DNA from: Bacillota bacterium
GTDB taxonomy: Bacteria > Bacillota_E > JAJZYS01 > JAILZS01
DNA length: 8,038 nucleotides
NCBI GenBank assembly: GCA_021817625.1
Contig: JAKASY010000065.1
Coordinates: 1-8,038 of the forward strand
Direction: 5' to 3'
The notes beneath the pieces are model-generated. The model did not search any database, was not told the DNA's origin, and worked only from the letters and a program-made list of their open reading frames with translations. The translations under genes and the position numbers were made by a program. Every line of letters begins with the position of its first letter. The stretch's first letter is position 1. Below are positions 1 through 7,080 of the stretch, piece after piece.

Positions 1-92
1 AGGCGCGCTACGTGACCGGACAGGTGATCTTCGTCGACGGCGGCTTCAACATCAACGGCGACCTGCCCGGTGTGGCCTTCGGCGGCAACTAG
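1..92 (+). CDS. Short-chain dehydrogenase/reductase (SDR), C-terminal fragment
   Basis: Only the last 29 codons are present; the gene runs in from the left edge and ends at TAG 90-92. The visible residues include YVTGQVIFVDGG followed by FNING. This is the conserved C-terminal strand of classical SDR enzymes (the family pattern is YVTGQ-x-x-x-VDGG), which closes the Rossmann fold near the substrate pocket. Classical SDRs are cytoplasmic NAD(P)-dependent oxidoreductases acting on alcohols, ketones or 3-oxoacyl groups. The catalytic Ser-Tyr-Lys and the cofactor-binding Gly motif lie outside the window, so neither substrate nor cofactor can be given. The tail after VDGG is somewhat long (about 15 residues), glycine-rich and not diagnostic. 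The downstream hydrolase starts 19 nt after the stop on the same strand, which suggests one transcript. Confidence 0.85.
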   Translation, partial: ARYVTGQVIFVDGGFNINGDLPGVAFGGN

Positions 93-98
93 GGCGTT

Positions 99-104
99 AG
101 GAGG
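99..104 (+). promoter_or_regulatory. Ribosome binding site of the MBL-fold hydrolase
   Basis: A perfect AGGAGG lies 7 nt upstream of ATG 112-114. It decides the start: an in-frame GTG at 70 has no comparable site and would overlap the upstream SDR coding region. The nearby ATG at 107 is in another frame and too close to the site. Confidence 0.85.
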
Positions 105-111
105 TCATGCG

Positions 112-849
112 ATGGCAACCTGGCGGATCGTCGCCCTGGACACCGGCACCTCCGTCATCGAGAAGTCGATACTCACCTACCTTACAGATGTGGGAACGTC
201 CATTCGCATCCCGCGCGTCATGTGGTATGTGGAGGGTGCCCATCGCCTCGTGGTGGACACGAGCGTCGAATCCGCCCACGTGGCCAGCGAGATCATCGGC
301 GAGAACCTCACGCGCCGTCCCGAGCAGGAGCCGTTGAACGCACTCCAGAGCATCGGTGTCGAGCCGGAGTCGATCGAGTACGTTCTGTTCACGCATCTGC
401 ACTGGGACCACACCGGCAACAACCATCTCTTCCCCCACGCGAGGTTCATCGCCCAGCGCGATGAGCTGCGCTACGCGTACGCGCCGAGCCCGTTCTTCGA
501 GAGGGCGTTCCTATCGCCCCAAGGAGGTTATGTGCCGCCGTTTGCCTCGACCAAGTTTGATCTGGTCGACGGCGACCTGGAGCTGCTCCCCGATTTGTGG
601 ATCCTGAAGTGCCCAGGCCATACGCCCGGCTCGCAGGCGATCCGTGTGCGCACCCGCCAGGGCTGGGCCACGATCGCGGGGGATACCATCTTCACCTACG
701 AGAACCTCGAGAAGGGCATCCCCCCGGGGTTCCACGTGAACGTGGACGCCGCGCTGGACTCGATGAAGCGCATCGCGGCCGCCTCGGACCTCGTGCTGCC
801 AAGCCACGACTATAGTCTGTTCCGAAGCGGCGGGGCGCAGGAGTTTTGA
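112..849 (+). CDS. Metallo-beta-lactamase-fold hydrolase, N-acyl homoserine lactonase-like
   Basis: This complete 245-residue protein starts at an ATG with a perfect AGGAGG 7 nt upstream. The zinc-binding signature HLHWDH is at residues 95-100 (H95, H97, D99, H100). Further metal ligands are H170 in CPGHTPGS, D191 in AGDT and H232 in PSHD. The HLHWDHTGN context, the short C-terminus and the length (AiiA is about 250 residues) place it with dinuclear-zinc lactonases of the AiiA/AttM group rather than true beta-lactamases or glyoxalase II. Lactonases of this group open the ring of N-acyl-homoserine lactones or similar lactones in the cytoplasm; no signal peptide is seen here. By my recalled alignment, the AiiA active-site Tyr194, three residues after the bridging Asp, is Phe194 here, with Tyr196 nearby, so the substrate may not be an AHL. 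It follows an SDR gene by 19 nt, which suggests a small catabolic unit. Fold and chemistry are secure; the lactone substrate is inference. Confidence 0.85.
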   Translation: MATWRIVALDTGTSVIEKSILTYLTDVGTSIRIPRVMWYVEGAHRLVVDTSVESAHVASEIIGENLTRRPEQEPLNALQSIGVEPESIEYVLFTHLHWDHTGNNHLFPHARFIAQRDELRYAYAPSPFFERAFLSPQGGYVPPFASTKFDLVDGDLELLPDLWILKCPGHTPGSQAIRVRTRQGWATIAGDTIFTYENLEKGIPPGFHVNVDAALDSMKRIAAASDLVLPSHDYSLFRSGGAQEF

Positions 850-1466
850 CGCGCCACGAGTGGGACAGTGAGCGAGAACAGCCGGGTCGGGGTTGGCCGG
901 GTGCCAAACGGGTCAGCTCGCGCGGCTCTTGAGGTCGCCTGGCGAGGCCGCCGACGTCCGGACCGGTCCCTTCACTGCCTTTCCTGCCTGGGAGCGGCGG
1001 GCGTCGCGGCTCGCGCCGCCTGCGATGAGTGGACTGGGATCAATCCCTTCGCGCCTACCCGTTGCGGCTCTCGCGCACTGCCATCCCGACCCGCCTGCTG
1101 TTTCGCGAAGCGGTCAGCGCCACGGTCACCGGCCGGGCAGCTGCGGCGCCCCCCCGGCTGAGCGCTGGTCAGGACCGGGACGGTGCAAGAGCCCTGGCGC
1201 CGCGGTTTCGGCGATGGCCTCGCGCGCAAATGAGAGGGTGGTCGCGCCACCTATTCCGCTGGGCAAGCGATGATGAAGCCCGCCCTGCGGCGAGCAGAAA
1301 CGTCTCGGTGATGCGTCGGCCATCAGCTCCCAGAAGCGCGGGACGCATAACGCTCTCGGCACACTGGCGTTCGGTACCTTGCCTGTCACGCCGTGTGCGT
1401 CGCCTGCCTCCGACCGTAGGTCAGGGCACTGGCGCACTCCACCTCTACAGCCATGGCGTAGGCGCC
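850..1466. other. Convergent intergenic region, no credible gene
   Basis: About 617 nt lie between the stop of the plus-strand hydrolase and the stop of the minus-strand CocE-like hydrolase. Several open frames cross it on both strands, but their translations are low-complexity Arg/Pro/Ala/Gly strings. They have no recognisable motif and no convincing ribosome binding site, and several overlap one another, as expected of G+C-rich noncoding DNA. I saw no tRNA, transposase remnant or tandem repeat. The base pattern looks less third-position-biased than the flanking genes. It should contain the ends of two converging transcripts; the only plausible structure I found is the imperfect hairpin at 1401-1434. 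A decayed gene cannot be excluded by eye. Confidence 0.6.
1401..1434. terminator. Imperfect hairpin, possible bidirectional transcription end
   Basis: The arms CGCC-TGCC-(tcc)-GACC and GGTC-(ag)-GGCA-(ct)-GGCG pair around a GTA loop. This gives 12 base pairs broken by a 3/2 internal loop and a 2-nt bulge. It lies 32-65 nt beyond the CocE-like hydrolase stop, between the two converging genes. There is no U-tract on either side, so it is not a canonical intrinsic terminator. The stem is also short enough for chance in such G+C-rich sequence. Confidence 0.25.
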
Positions 1467-3158
1467 TCAGCCCAGCTCCCCGCGCAGCACAGGGAGGCGC
1501 AGACGTGAGGGAAAGGCCGGGCTCGAGTGCGCGGCGTTCGTGGCAACGCGCGGCTCGGACAGCTCCACGACCTTGCCGAAGCGGTTGAGGCTGCGGGCGA
1601 ACCACGGGAAGTCGCTGCTGGTCACAATGAGCCGGATGCGGTGCCCCGGCAGGAAGGCGTGGTTCGTCGGCCCGAGCTCGATGTCGTAGCGGGTCACCTC
1701 GCCAGGCACGACGGGGGACGGCTCGCTCAGGCTTTCGCGGCATGCTGCCCGCAGGCATCCCGCCGTCACGCGCAGCGACCGCCCGTCGGGTCCGACGTCG
1801 GTCAGGCGCACGTGCCAGTCGGTGTCGTCGCCGTCGGTTGTGGCGAACATCTCCAGGTGGGGCCAGCCCGTCACGACAAGCTCCCGGCTCAGGGGCGCGC
1901 TCGTATACACAAGCGCATCGTCCCGCCGCTCGATGTAGGCCTGGTCGAGCGGCGGCTCGTCGAACGAGAGGCGGGCGAAGTCCATGGGCGTCGTGACCGG
2001 ATCCGTCGGGTCGTATCGGTAGGAGAGCGCGCCCTCGTCCCGGGTGGGCGCGTCGCCGCTTAGAGCGCTGCCCTCCGCGTGCAGGAAGAGGTCGACGCCT
2101 CGCGTTTCGGGCCAGGCGTCAACGTCCCGCCAGGCGTTCGTGCCCATCTCGAACAGGCGCAGCGCCGGGTCGCGCTCCGCGCCGTTGTCCACGCCCTTCA
2201 GCCAGTGGTCAAAGAAGCGTACGTGCACGGCGTCCATGTCGAGGGCCGCCTCGGGCCCGAAGTCGACGCCGCCGTATACACGCTGGGGCCAGCGCGTCCC
2301 CACGTGCGGCCAGGGCCCGACGATCAGCTGCTGGCGCGCCCGCGCCGGCGAGCGCGCCAGCATGCCCTCGTAGTGCGCCATGCCGCCAAGGAGGTCCTCG
2401 AGGTCGTGCCAGCCGTTCACGTGCAGCACCGGCACGTCGATCTGGTGGTAGTAGGGGTCGATCCGCAGGCCCTGCCAGAAGGCGTCGAGCGTATCGTGAT
2501 CGCGCATGTCGGGCCACGTCTCCCCGACCGCCTCCAGGCTGTCCATCAGGTCCGTGACCGGCAGCACGCGTAGGGTCCGGTTCCAGTCGACGCGGTCGCC
2601 GTCGGCCATGATCCGCCGCCGGGTCGCGTAGACCCAGTAGGCGAAGTAGAGCTGGAAGACGCCGAAGGTGTACGGGATCTCCTGCTGCCAGCGACCGGCG
2701 GCGGCCGACGAGATCATCGCCCGGAGGTGGGGCGGACACTCTCGCGCCGTTGCCCACTGGTTCCAGCCGCTGTAGCTCAGGCCGGTGGTGCCGACGTTGC
2801 CGTCGCACCAGGGCTGAGCGGCCACCCACTCGACCACGTCGTAGCCGTCGCGGCCGTCGTTCACGAAAGCCCGCCAGGCCCCTTCGGACTTGCCGCGGCC
2901 GCGCACGTCGAAGCTCACGTACGCGTAGCCGTGCCTCTGGTACAAGAGGGCCTCGCTCGCATGCATCGGCGACGCCTTGTCGTAGGGGGTGCCCAGCACC
3001 ACGGCGGGAACCGGGGCGTCGGCGCCCGCGCCGTCCGGCAGGTAGACGTCCGCCGCCAGCACGACGCCGTCGCGCATCGGCACCTCGACCTCGACACTCG
3101 GGTGGCGCTCCGTCATGAGGGCATTCAGGCGTTCGCGCGGGGTGGCTTCCTTGTCCAA
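1467..3158 (-). CDS. CocE/NonD family alpha/beta hydrolase (X-Pro dipeptidyl-peptidase S15-like acyl esterase)
   Basis: This 563-residue serine hydrolase is the last gene of the transporter operon. The nucleophile elbow is GLSYSG at 126-131 with S128, the GxSYxG motif of the S15/CocE family. The likely acid is D252 in NGWHD and the base is H285 in GPWPHVG. Y59 in PYDK matches the tyrosine that helps form the oxyanion hole in CocE. Residues 21-320 or so form the alpha/beta-hydrolase and cap; the rest matches the length and beta-rich character of the PepX_C jelly-roll domain. Known relatives cleave cocaine-type esters, glutaryl-cephalosporin or alpha-amino-acid ester amides, or X-Pro dipeptides. 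No signal peptide is visible, so it is probably cytoplasmic and could act on what the importer brings in. The start is a TTG with AGGAGG 6 nt upstream. An in-frame GTG at 3200 lacks a site; an ATG at codon 15 (3116) would also keep the domain. It begins 54 nt after dppF. The fold is certain; the substrate is unknown. Confidence 0.9.
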   Translation of the reverse strand: MDKEATPRERLNALMTERHPSVEVEVPMRDGVVLAADVYLPDGAGADAPVPAVVLGTPYDKASPMHASEALLYQRHGYAYVSFDVRGRGKSEGAWRAFVNDGRDGYDVVEWVAAQPWCDGNVGTTGLSYSGWNQWATARECPPHLRAMISSAAAGRWQQEIPYTFGVFQLYFAYWVYATRRRIMADGDRVDWNRTLRVLPVTDLMDSLEAVGETWPDMRDHDTLDAFWQGLRIDPYYHQIDVPVLHVNGWHDLEDLLGGMAHYEGMLARSPARARQQLIVGPWPHVGTRWPQRVYGGVDFGPEAALDMDAVHVRFFDHWLKGVDNGAERDPALRLFEMGTNAWRDVDAWPETRGVDLFLHAEGSALSGDAPTRDEGALSYRYDPTDPVTTPMDFARLSFDEPPLDQAYIERRDDALVYTSAPLSRELVVTGWPHLEMFATTDGDDTDWHVRLTDVGPDGRSLRVTAGCLRAACRESLSEPSPVVPGEVTRYDIELGPTNHAFLPGHRIRLIVTSSDFPWFARSLNRFGKVVELSEPRVATNAAHSSPAFPSRLRLPVLRGELG

Positions 3159-3164
3159 GGGTCT

Positions 3165-3170
3165 CCTCCT
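3165..3170 (-). promoter_or_regulatory. Ribosome binding site selecting a TTG start for the CocE-like hydrolase
   Basis: On the coding strand AGGAGG lies 6 nt before TTG at 3158-3156, inside the run AAAGGAGGAGACCC. It is one of the best-matched sites of the operon and argues for the TTG over the upstream GTG (3200) and the internal ATG (3116). Confidence 0.75.
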
Positions 3171-3212
3171 TTGCTGGGATCCGCATTGGGGCGCCGGCAC
3201 AAGGGGCCGCGG

Positions 3213-4235
3213 CTAGACCTGCGCTCCCGCCGCCGCGATCTCCTCGGCGAAGTGGCAGGCCACGCTGTGGGTCGGAGAGACGGGCAGCGTGCGCGGCTCC
3301 TCGTGCTGGCAGCGCTCGCGCGCGAACGGGCAGCGCGACGCGAACCGGCAGCCCTCCGGCACGTGGATCGGGCTCGGCGGGTCGCCCTGCACGGACGGCT
3401 CCAGGGCGCCCGGCGTGAGGCTGGGCACCGAGCGCAGGAGGGCCATCGTGTACGGGTGGCGGGGGCTGTCGAAGACGTCGGCGCGGGCGCCGGTCTCGAC
3501 GATCCTCCCGAGGTACATGACCGCGATCCGGTCGGCCACGTAGCGCACCACCGCCAGGTCATGCGAGATGAACACCATCGTCAGGTGCATGTCCGCCTTG
3601 AGGCGTCGAAGGAGGTTGAGAACCTGCGCCTGCACGCTGACGTCGAGCGCGCTTACCGGCTCGTCCGCCACCAGGAAGTCCGGCTCGAGCGCGAGCGCGC
3701 GGGCGATCACCACGCGCTGGCGCTCGCCGCCGCTGAACGCACGCGGCACCTTGTCCACCATCGCCGGGCGGAGCCCTACCCGCTCGAACAACTGCCGAAC
3801 CCGCTCATGCTCGTCGCCCGGCCGGACGATCGAGTGCACCCGCAGGACCTCCGCGATCGCCTCGCCCACGCGCATGCGCGGGTTGAGCGACGAGAACGGG
3901 TCCTGGAACACCAACTGGGCGCGACGGCGAAAGCGCACAGCGGCCTCGCCCCGAAGGTCGTGCACGCTCTCCCCGTCGAAGTCGACCCGGCCCGACGTCG
4001 GCGCCACAAGCCCGAGGATCGTCCGCCCGAGCGTGGTCTTGCCGCAGCCGGACTCTCCCACAAGGCCGAGGGTCTCGCCTCGCCGCACCTCCAGGTCGAC
4101 GCCGTCCACCGCGTGCACGGCGTCGGGCGGGCGGCGGGCGGCCCAGTCGGCCAGCGAGCGCGGCAGGGGAAAGTGGACCTTGAGGTCGTCAACGCGCAGG
4201 AGGGCGCCTGCCGCTCGCCCCTGGGCGGAAATCAT
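3213..4235 (-). CDS. dppF: Peptide/nickel ABC transporter ATP-binding protein, DppF/OppF type
   Basis: This 340-residue protein is one of two ATPases of a Dpp/Opp-type importer on the cytoplasmic face. Walker A is GESGCGKT at 60-67, the Q-loop is Q111 in [10 protein letters not shown], the ABC signature is FSGGERQ at 167-173, Walker B ends in VADE at 189-192, and the switch histidine is H225 in SHD. The nucleotide-binding site looks fully competent. [11 protein letters not shown], and an N-terminal insert before the [10 protein letters not shown] strand, are typical of the F subunit. The C-terminal oligopeptide-transporter extension (about 255-335) carries C296, C302, C309 and C327. A similar cysteine set binds a [4Fe-4S] cluster in Dpp/Opp ATPases of known structure. 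The ATG overlaps the TGA of dppD as ATGA, so translation is probably coupled. A reading frame extending upstream to 4562 is open only because it runs antiphase through dppD. Confidence 0.93.
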   Translation of the reverse strand: MISAQGRAAGALLRVDDLKVHFPLPRSLADWAARRPPDAVHAVDGVDLEVRRGETLGLVGESGCGKTTLGRTILGLVAPTSGRVDFDGESVHDLRGEAAVRFRRRAQLVFQDPFSSLNPRMRVGEAIAEVLRVHSIVRPGDEHERVRQLFERVGLRPAMVDKVPRAFSGGERQRVVIARALALEPDFLVADEPVSALDVSVQAQVLNLLRRLKADMHLTMVFISHDLAVVRYVADRIAVMYLGRIVETGARADVFDSPRHPYTMALLRSVPSLTPGALEPSVQGDPPSPIHVPEGCRFASRCPFARERCQHEEPRTLPVSPTHSVACHFAEEIAAAGAQV

Positions 4236-5233
4236 CGGCCAAGCACCCCCAGTTCGCCCGCGCGCACGCAGGTCGTGATGTGGCCCGGCCCCACGGGCGT
4301 CGCGGTGGACGAGACGTCGGCGTGCGCGCACGCATCGGTCGCGAACGCGCAGCGGAATCGGAACGGGCAGCCTTCCGGGGGCTGATGAAGATCGGGCGGC
4401 AGGCCGGGTATGCCTGGCAGCTCGTCCGGGACGTCGCGATCGACCTGAGGCACCGAGCGCATGAGCCCGACCGTGTACGGATGCCGGGGCGCCGAGAGGA
4501 TCTCGCTCGTCGGACCGGCCTCCATTACCTGGCCGGCGTACATGACGACGATGCGCTGACACGTCTGGGCGATGACGCCCAGGTTGTGCGACACGAGCAC
4601 GAGCGCCATGTCGTGCTCCTCGGACAGGCGCCGGATCAGGCGCAGGATCTGGCTCTGGACCGTGACGTCGAGGGCTGTCGTCGGCTCATCCGCCAGGAGC
4701 AGGCGCGGCCCCGACGCGATCGCGGCCGCGATGAGCACCCGCTGGCGCATGCCTCCCGACAGCTCGTGCGGGAAGCTGCGCATGACGCGCGCCGGATCGG
4801 GGATGCCGACCTCTTTGAGGTGGCCCGTCACCGCGTCCTGGAGCGCGCTGCCGCTCAGGCGCCGATGCAGCACCAGCGGCTCGGCGATCTGGCGGAAGGC
4901 GGAGAGGACGGGGTTTAGGGCAGTGAGCGGGTCCTGGAGGATCATGCTGATCACCCGGCCGCGCACCTGGACGAGATCGCGCTCCGACATGCCGACGAGG
5001 TCGCGGCCGTCCAGACGTACCTCGCCCTCGGTCACCGTGCGGTCTGCCGGCAGCAGGCGGAGGATGGAGCGGCACATCACGCTCTTTCCGCTGCCGCTCT
5101 CGCCGACGACCCCGAGCCTCTCCCCCGTGGCCAGCTGGAGGCTCACCCGCCGCAAGGGGTGGACCATGCCGACCCGTGTGCGGATGCGGACCCGCAGGTC
5201 ACGGACCTCGAGCAGCGGCGCCGCGCTAGCCAC
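4232..5233 (-). CDS. dppD: Peptide/nickel ABC transporter ATP-binding protein, DppD/OppD type
   Basis: This 333-residue ATPase pairs with the DppF-type subunit to power import. Walker A is GESGSGKS at 44-51, the Q-loop is Q100 in [10 protein letters not shown], the signature is LSGGMRQ at 158-164, Walker B is LLLADE at 178-183 and the switch histidine is H216 in [17 protein letters not shown] and [12 protein letters not shown] are characteristic of the D subunit. The C-terminal oligopeptide extension has C289, C295, C302 and C322, the likely ligands of a [4Fe-4S] cluster as seen in solved relatives. The GTG start at 5233-5231 is fixed from both sides: an in-frame TGA sits at 5242-5240, only two codons upstream, and the first ABC strand begins at residue 7. 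It overlaps the end of dppC by 8 nt and shares ATGA with dppF. Family assignment is secure; the peptide specificity cannot be read from an ATPase. Confidence 0.93.
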   Translation of the reverse strand: MASAAPLLEVRDLRVRIRTRVGMVHPLRRVSLQLATGERLGVVGESGSGKSVMCRSILRLLPADRTVTEGEVRLDGRDLVGMSERDLVQVRGRVISMILQDPLTALNPVLSAFRQIAEPLVLHRRLSGSALQDAVTGHLKEVGIPDPARVMRSFPHELSGGMRQRVLIAAAIASGPRLLLADEPTTALDVTVQSQILRLIRRLSEEHDMALVLVSHNLGVIAQTCQRIVVMYAGQVMEAGPTSEILSAPRHPYTVGLMRSVPQVDRDVPDELPGIPGLPPDLHQPPEGCPFRFRCAFATDACAHADVSSTATPVGPGHITTCVRAGELGVLGR

Positions 5234-6086
5234 CTTCGATCATCTCCGCCAGGCCGTCCGCCACGAGCGACAGACCGACGCCCGTGATCACGAGGAAGAT
5301 GCCTGGCATCACGGTCATCCACCAGGCCTGGAAGATGAAGTTCTGCCCGTCGGCGATCATGGCGCCCCACTCGGGCGTGGGCGGCTGCACGCCGAGCCCG
5401 AGAAAGCTCAGGGAGGCGGCGACCAAGATGGTGTTGACCACGTCCACCATGGAGTACACGAGTCCGGGCGTGATGACGTTGGGCAGCACGTGCCGGAGCA
5501 GGACGCGCGCCGTCGGAAGGCCGAGCAGGCGCCCGGCGACGACATAGTCGAGCTTCTTCACGACCAGGACCTCGCCGCGCACCAGGCGCGCGTAAACGGT
5601 CCAGTCGACGATCGTGATGGCGATCATCATGCCGGCGACGCCGGGGCCCAGGATCGCGATGATGACGATGACCAGCACGAGGTACGGGAATGCGACCATC
5701 ACGTCCACGAGGCGCATGACGATCGTGTCAGCCCAGCCGCCGAAGTAGCCGGCCACGAGGCCGAAAGCGCCCCCGAGGAGGAACGACGCCGCCACCGGGA
5801 CGATGCCGAACAAGAGGTCGAGCCGGGCGGCATACGCCCCGCGCAGGAGGATGTCGCGGCCATACTGGTCAGTCCCCATGAGGTGCGCGCGGTCGGGCGG
5901 GAGCATCGCGGCGAGCGGGTTCAGGGTGTCGGGGTTCTGGTGGTTTGCCAGCGGCACGACAATGGCCACCAGCACGATGACGGCGATCAGGCCGAGACCC
6001 AGCCACATGCGCGGGCCGAGGGCAAGCCAGCGCCAGCGAATCCGCAGCCGGGCCGACGTGGGCGGGATCGACGGTGAAGTGGCCAT
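5226..6086 (-). CDS. dppC: Peptide/nickel ABC transporter permease, DppC type
   Basis: This 286-residue inner-membrane subunit helps form the translocation channel. A short cytoplasmic N-terminus with basic residues precedes the first membrane helix at about 28-48. It is followed by the family hallmark around HLMGTDQYGRDILLRGAYAAR (starting at 68), then about five more helices (about 92-115, 122-147, 149-166, 206-228 and 258-277). The EAA loop that docks on the ATPases is at about 180-207 (DYVVAGRLLG and RHVLPNVITP). SFLGLGVQPPTPEWG at 227-241 is the conserved DppC segment before the last helix. The ATG at 6086 has GAGG 5 nt upstream and gives a normal family length. The frame is open further upstream through dppB, and an in-frame GTG at 6113 directly after the dppB stop is a second possible start. 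The TAG overlaps the dppD start. Confidence 0.93.
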   Translation of the reverse strand: MATSPSIPPTSARLRIRWRWLALGPRMWLGLGLIAVIVLVAIVVPLANHQNPDTLNPLAAMLPPDRAHLMGTDQYGRDILLRGAYAARLDLLFGIVPVAASFLLGGAFGLVAGYFGGWADTIVMRLVDVMVAFPYLVLVIVIIAILGPGVAGMMIAITIVDWTVYARLVRGEVLVVKKLDYVVAGRLLGLPTARVLLRHVLPNVITPGLVYSMVDVVNTILVAASLSFLGLGVQPPTPEWGAMIADGQNFIFQAWWMTVMPGIFLVITGVGLSLVADGLAEMIEGG

Positions 6087-6117
6087 GACGGCCTCGGTCG
6101 ACGTCCTAGCCACCTCC

Positions 6118-7059
6118 TCAGTCCAGCGAGACCCGGGGGTCGAGCAGCGTGTAGGCAATATCGGCCAGGAAGTTGATGATGACCACGGCCACGGCGAAGA
6201 ACAGGGCAAGCCCCTCGACCACCGGGTAGTCGCGTGCCTCCACCGACTGCACGAGGAGCTGGCCGAGCCCGGGCAGCCCGAAGACGTTCTCGACGATGAC
6301 GGTGCCGCCGAGAAGGTAGCCAAGGTTCAAGGCAAGGAGCGTCACCGTGCCGATCAGGGCGTTGGGCACGACATGCCGCCACACGACACGCTGTGCGCTC
6401 AGGCCGCGTGCGCGCGCCGCGTCGACGAAGTCGGAGGACAGGATCTGGACGATCTTGCTGCGCAGCGGCCGCAGGATGAGGACGACGAGCCCGGCGGACA
6501 CCGTGGCGACGGGCAGCACCAAGTGATAGAGGTCGGCGGCCACGGAGCCGCCGTATCCCTGCACCGGGAAGACCGGCACGTCGACCGCGAGCAGCAGGAT
6601 GAGCATGATGCCGATCCAGAACGGCGGCATGGCGAACAGGACCATGGCCGCCACGCGAACGCCGTGGTCGACGAGACCGTCCACGCGGACGGCTGCCGCC
6701 ACCGCGAGCACGAGGGCCACCACGAAGGTGACCGCGATCGAGAGCACGACGAGGAACACCGTCACCCCCATGTGCTCGCCGATGATCGGGCCCACTGCGG
6801 TGCGGTACGAGTAGGAGATCCCCAGGTTCATATGGAGCGCGTGCCAGACGTACAGCACGTACTGCTGCCACAGCGGCACGTTGAGGCCGAGCTCACGCGT
6901 CAGCTGCGCGATCGCCGCCGGATAGGCGTGCTGGCCGAGGATGATGCGGACCGGGTTTCCCGGCGCCAGGTGGCTGAGCGCAAACACCGCCAGGCTGACG
7001 AAGAACAGGGTCGGCACCATCTGCATGAGCCTTCGCCCTGCGTAGCGCACCGTGTGCAC
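6118..7059 (-). CDS. dppB: Peptide/nickel ABC transporter permease, DppB type
   Basis: This 313-residue inner-membrane subunit is the partner of DppC. The first helix is at about 11-30 (LMQMVPTLFF onward), followed by the typical periplasmic stretch LAPGNPVRIILG and LGLNVPLWQQYVLY. Further helices lie at about 100-123, 136-158, 178-197, 232-252 and 284-304. The EAA loop is at about 210-235 (DFVDAARARGLS and RHVVPNAL). The C-terminal FGLPGLGQLLVQSVEARDYP and LLDPRV are strong DppB markers. The GTG start at 7059 lies behind a run of six G (7071-7066), a non-canonical ribosome site. A second in-frame GTG three codons on (7050) is an alternative. The start codon sits within a perfect hairpin, described separately. 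The stop is 31 nt before the dppC ATG. A peptide or oligopeptide substrate is expected from the family, but nickel or sugar transporters share it. Confidence 0.93.
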   Translation of the reverse strand: MHTVRYAGRRLMQMVPTLFFVSLAVFALSHLAPGNPVRIILGQHAYPAAIAQLTRELGLNVPLWQQYVLYVWHALHMNLGISYSYRTAVGPIIGEHMGVTVFLVVLSIAVTFVVALVLAVAAAVRVDGLVDHGVRVAAMVLFAMPPFWIGIMLILLLAVDVPVFPVQGYGGSVAADLYHLVLPVATVSAGLVVLILRPLRSKIVQILSSDFVDAARARGLSAQRVVWRHVVPNALIGTVTLLALNLGYLLGGTVIVENVFGLPGLGQLLVQSVEARDYPVVEGLALFFAVAVVIINFLADIAYTLLDPRVSLD

Positions 7060-7066
7060 GGCGCAC
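7045..7066 (-). promoter_or_regulatory. Stem-loop enclosing the dppB start codon
   Basis: On the coding strand GTGCG-CCGTG (7066-7057) pairs with CACGG-TGCGC (7054-7045) around the dinucleotide CA. That gives ten consecutive pairs including two G-U wobbles; in practice the innermost pair would open to a four-base loop. The dppB GTG (7059-7057) is in the stem, and the G-rich ribosome site (7071-7066) touches its base. The two wobble pairs become A-C mismatches on the antisense RNA, so the structure favours the sense transcript. It may damp dppB translation relative to the binding protein. The pairing is read directly; the regulatory role is inference. Confidence 0.45.
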
Positions 7067-7080
7067 CCCCCTTGCAGACA

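Noticed and set aside
70..111. Upstream GTG extension of the lactonase-like gene
   Set aside because: It would overlap the end of the SDR gene and lacks a ribosome site, while ATG 112 has AGGAGG at ideal spacing.
893..1508. Plus-strand frames (893-1273 and 1029-1508) in the convergent gap as small hypothetical genes
   Set aside because: They overlap each other in different frames, have Arg/Pro/Ala-rich low-complexity products and lack ribosome binding sites.
1126..1758. Minus-strand frame of 210 codons running from inside the CocE-like hydrolase into the convergent gap
   Set aside because: Its first part is out of frame inside the hydrolase and its tail shows no recognisable motif. It is more likely chance openness than a gene.
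2727..4385. Long plus-strand open frame of 552 codons opposite the CocE-like hydrolase and dppF
   Set aside because: It runs antisense across two well-supported genes and their gap. Its translation is rich in Arg, His, Val and Ala with no domain. Such mirror frames are common in G+C-rich DNA.
4236..4562. N-terminal extension of dppF by 109 codons
   Set aside because: It is open only out of phase within dppD. The ATG overlapping the dppD stop gives normal family length.
4572..6077. Long plus-strand open frame of 501 codons opposite dppD and dppC
   Set aside because: It is the antisense of two secure transporter genes. The Asp/His-rich second half is the complement of hydrophobic membrane codons, not a real acidic protein.
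6087..6323. N-terminal extension of dppC by 79 codons
   Set aside because: It is an antiphase read-through of the dppB 3' end. The Ser/Arg/Trp-rich residues do not resemble a DppC N-terminus, and ATG 6086 gives the usual length.
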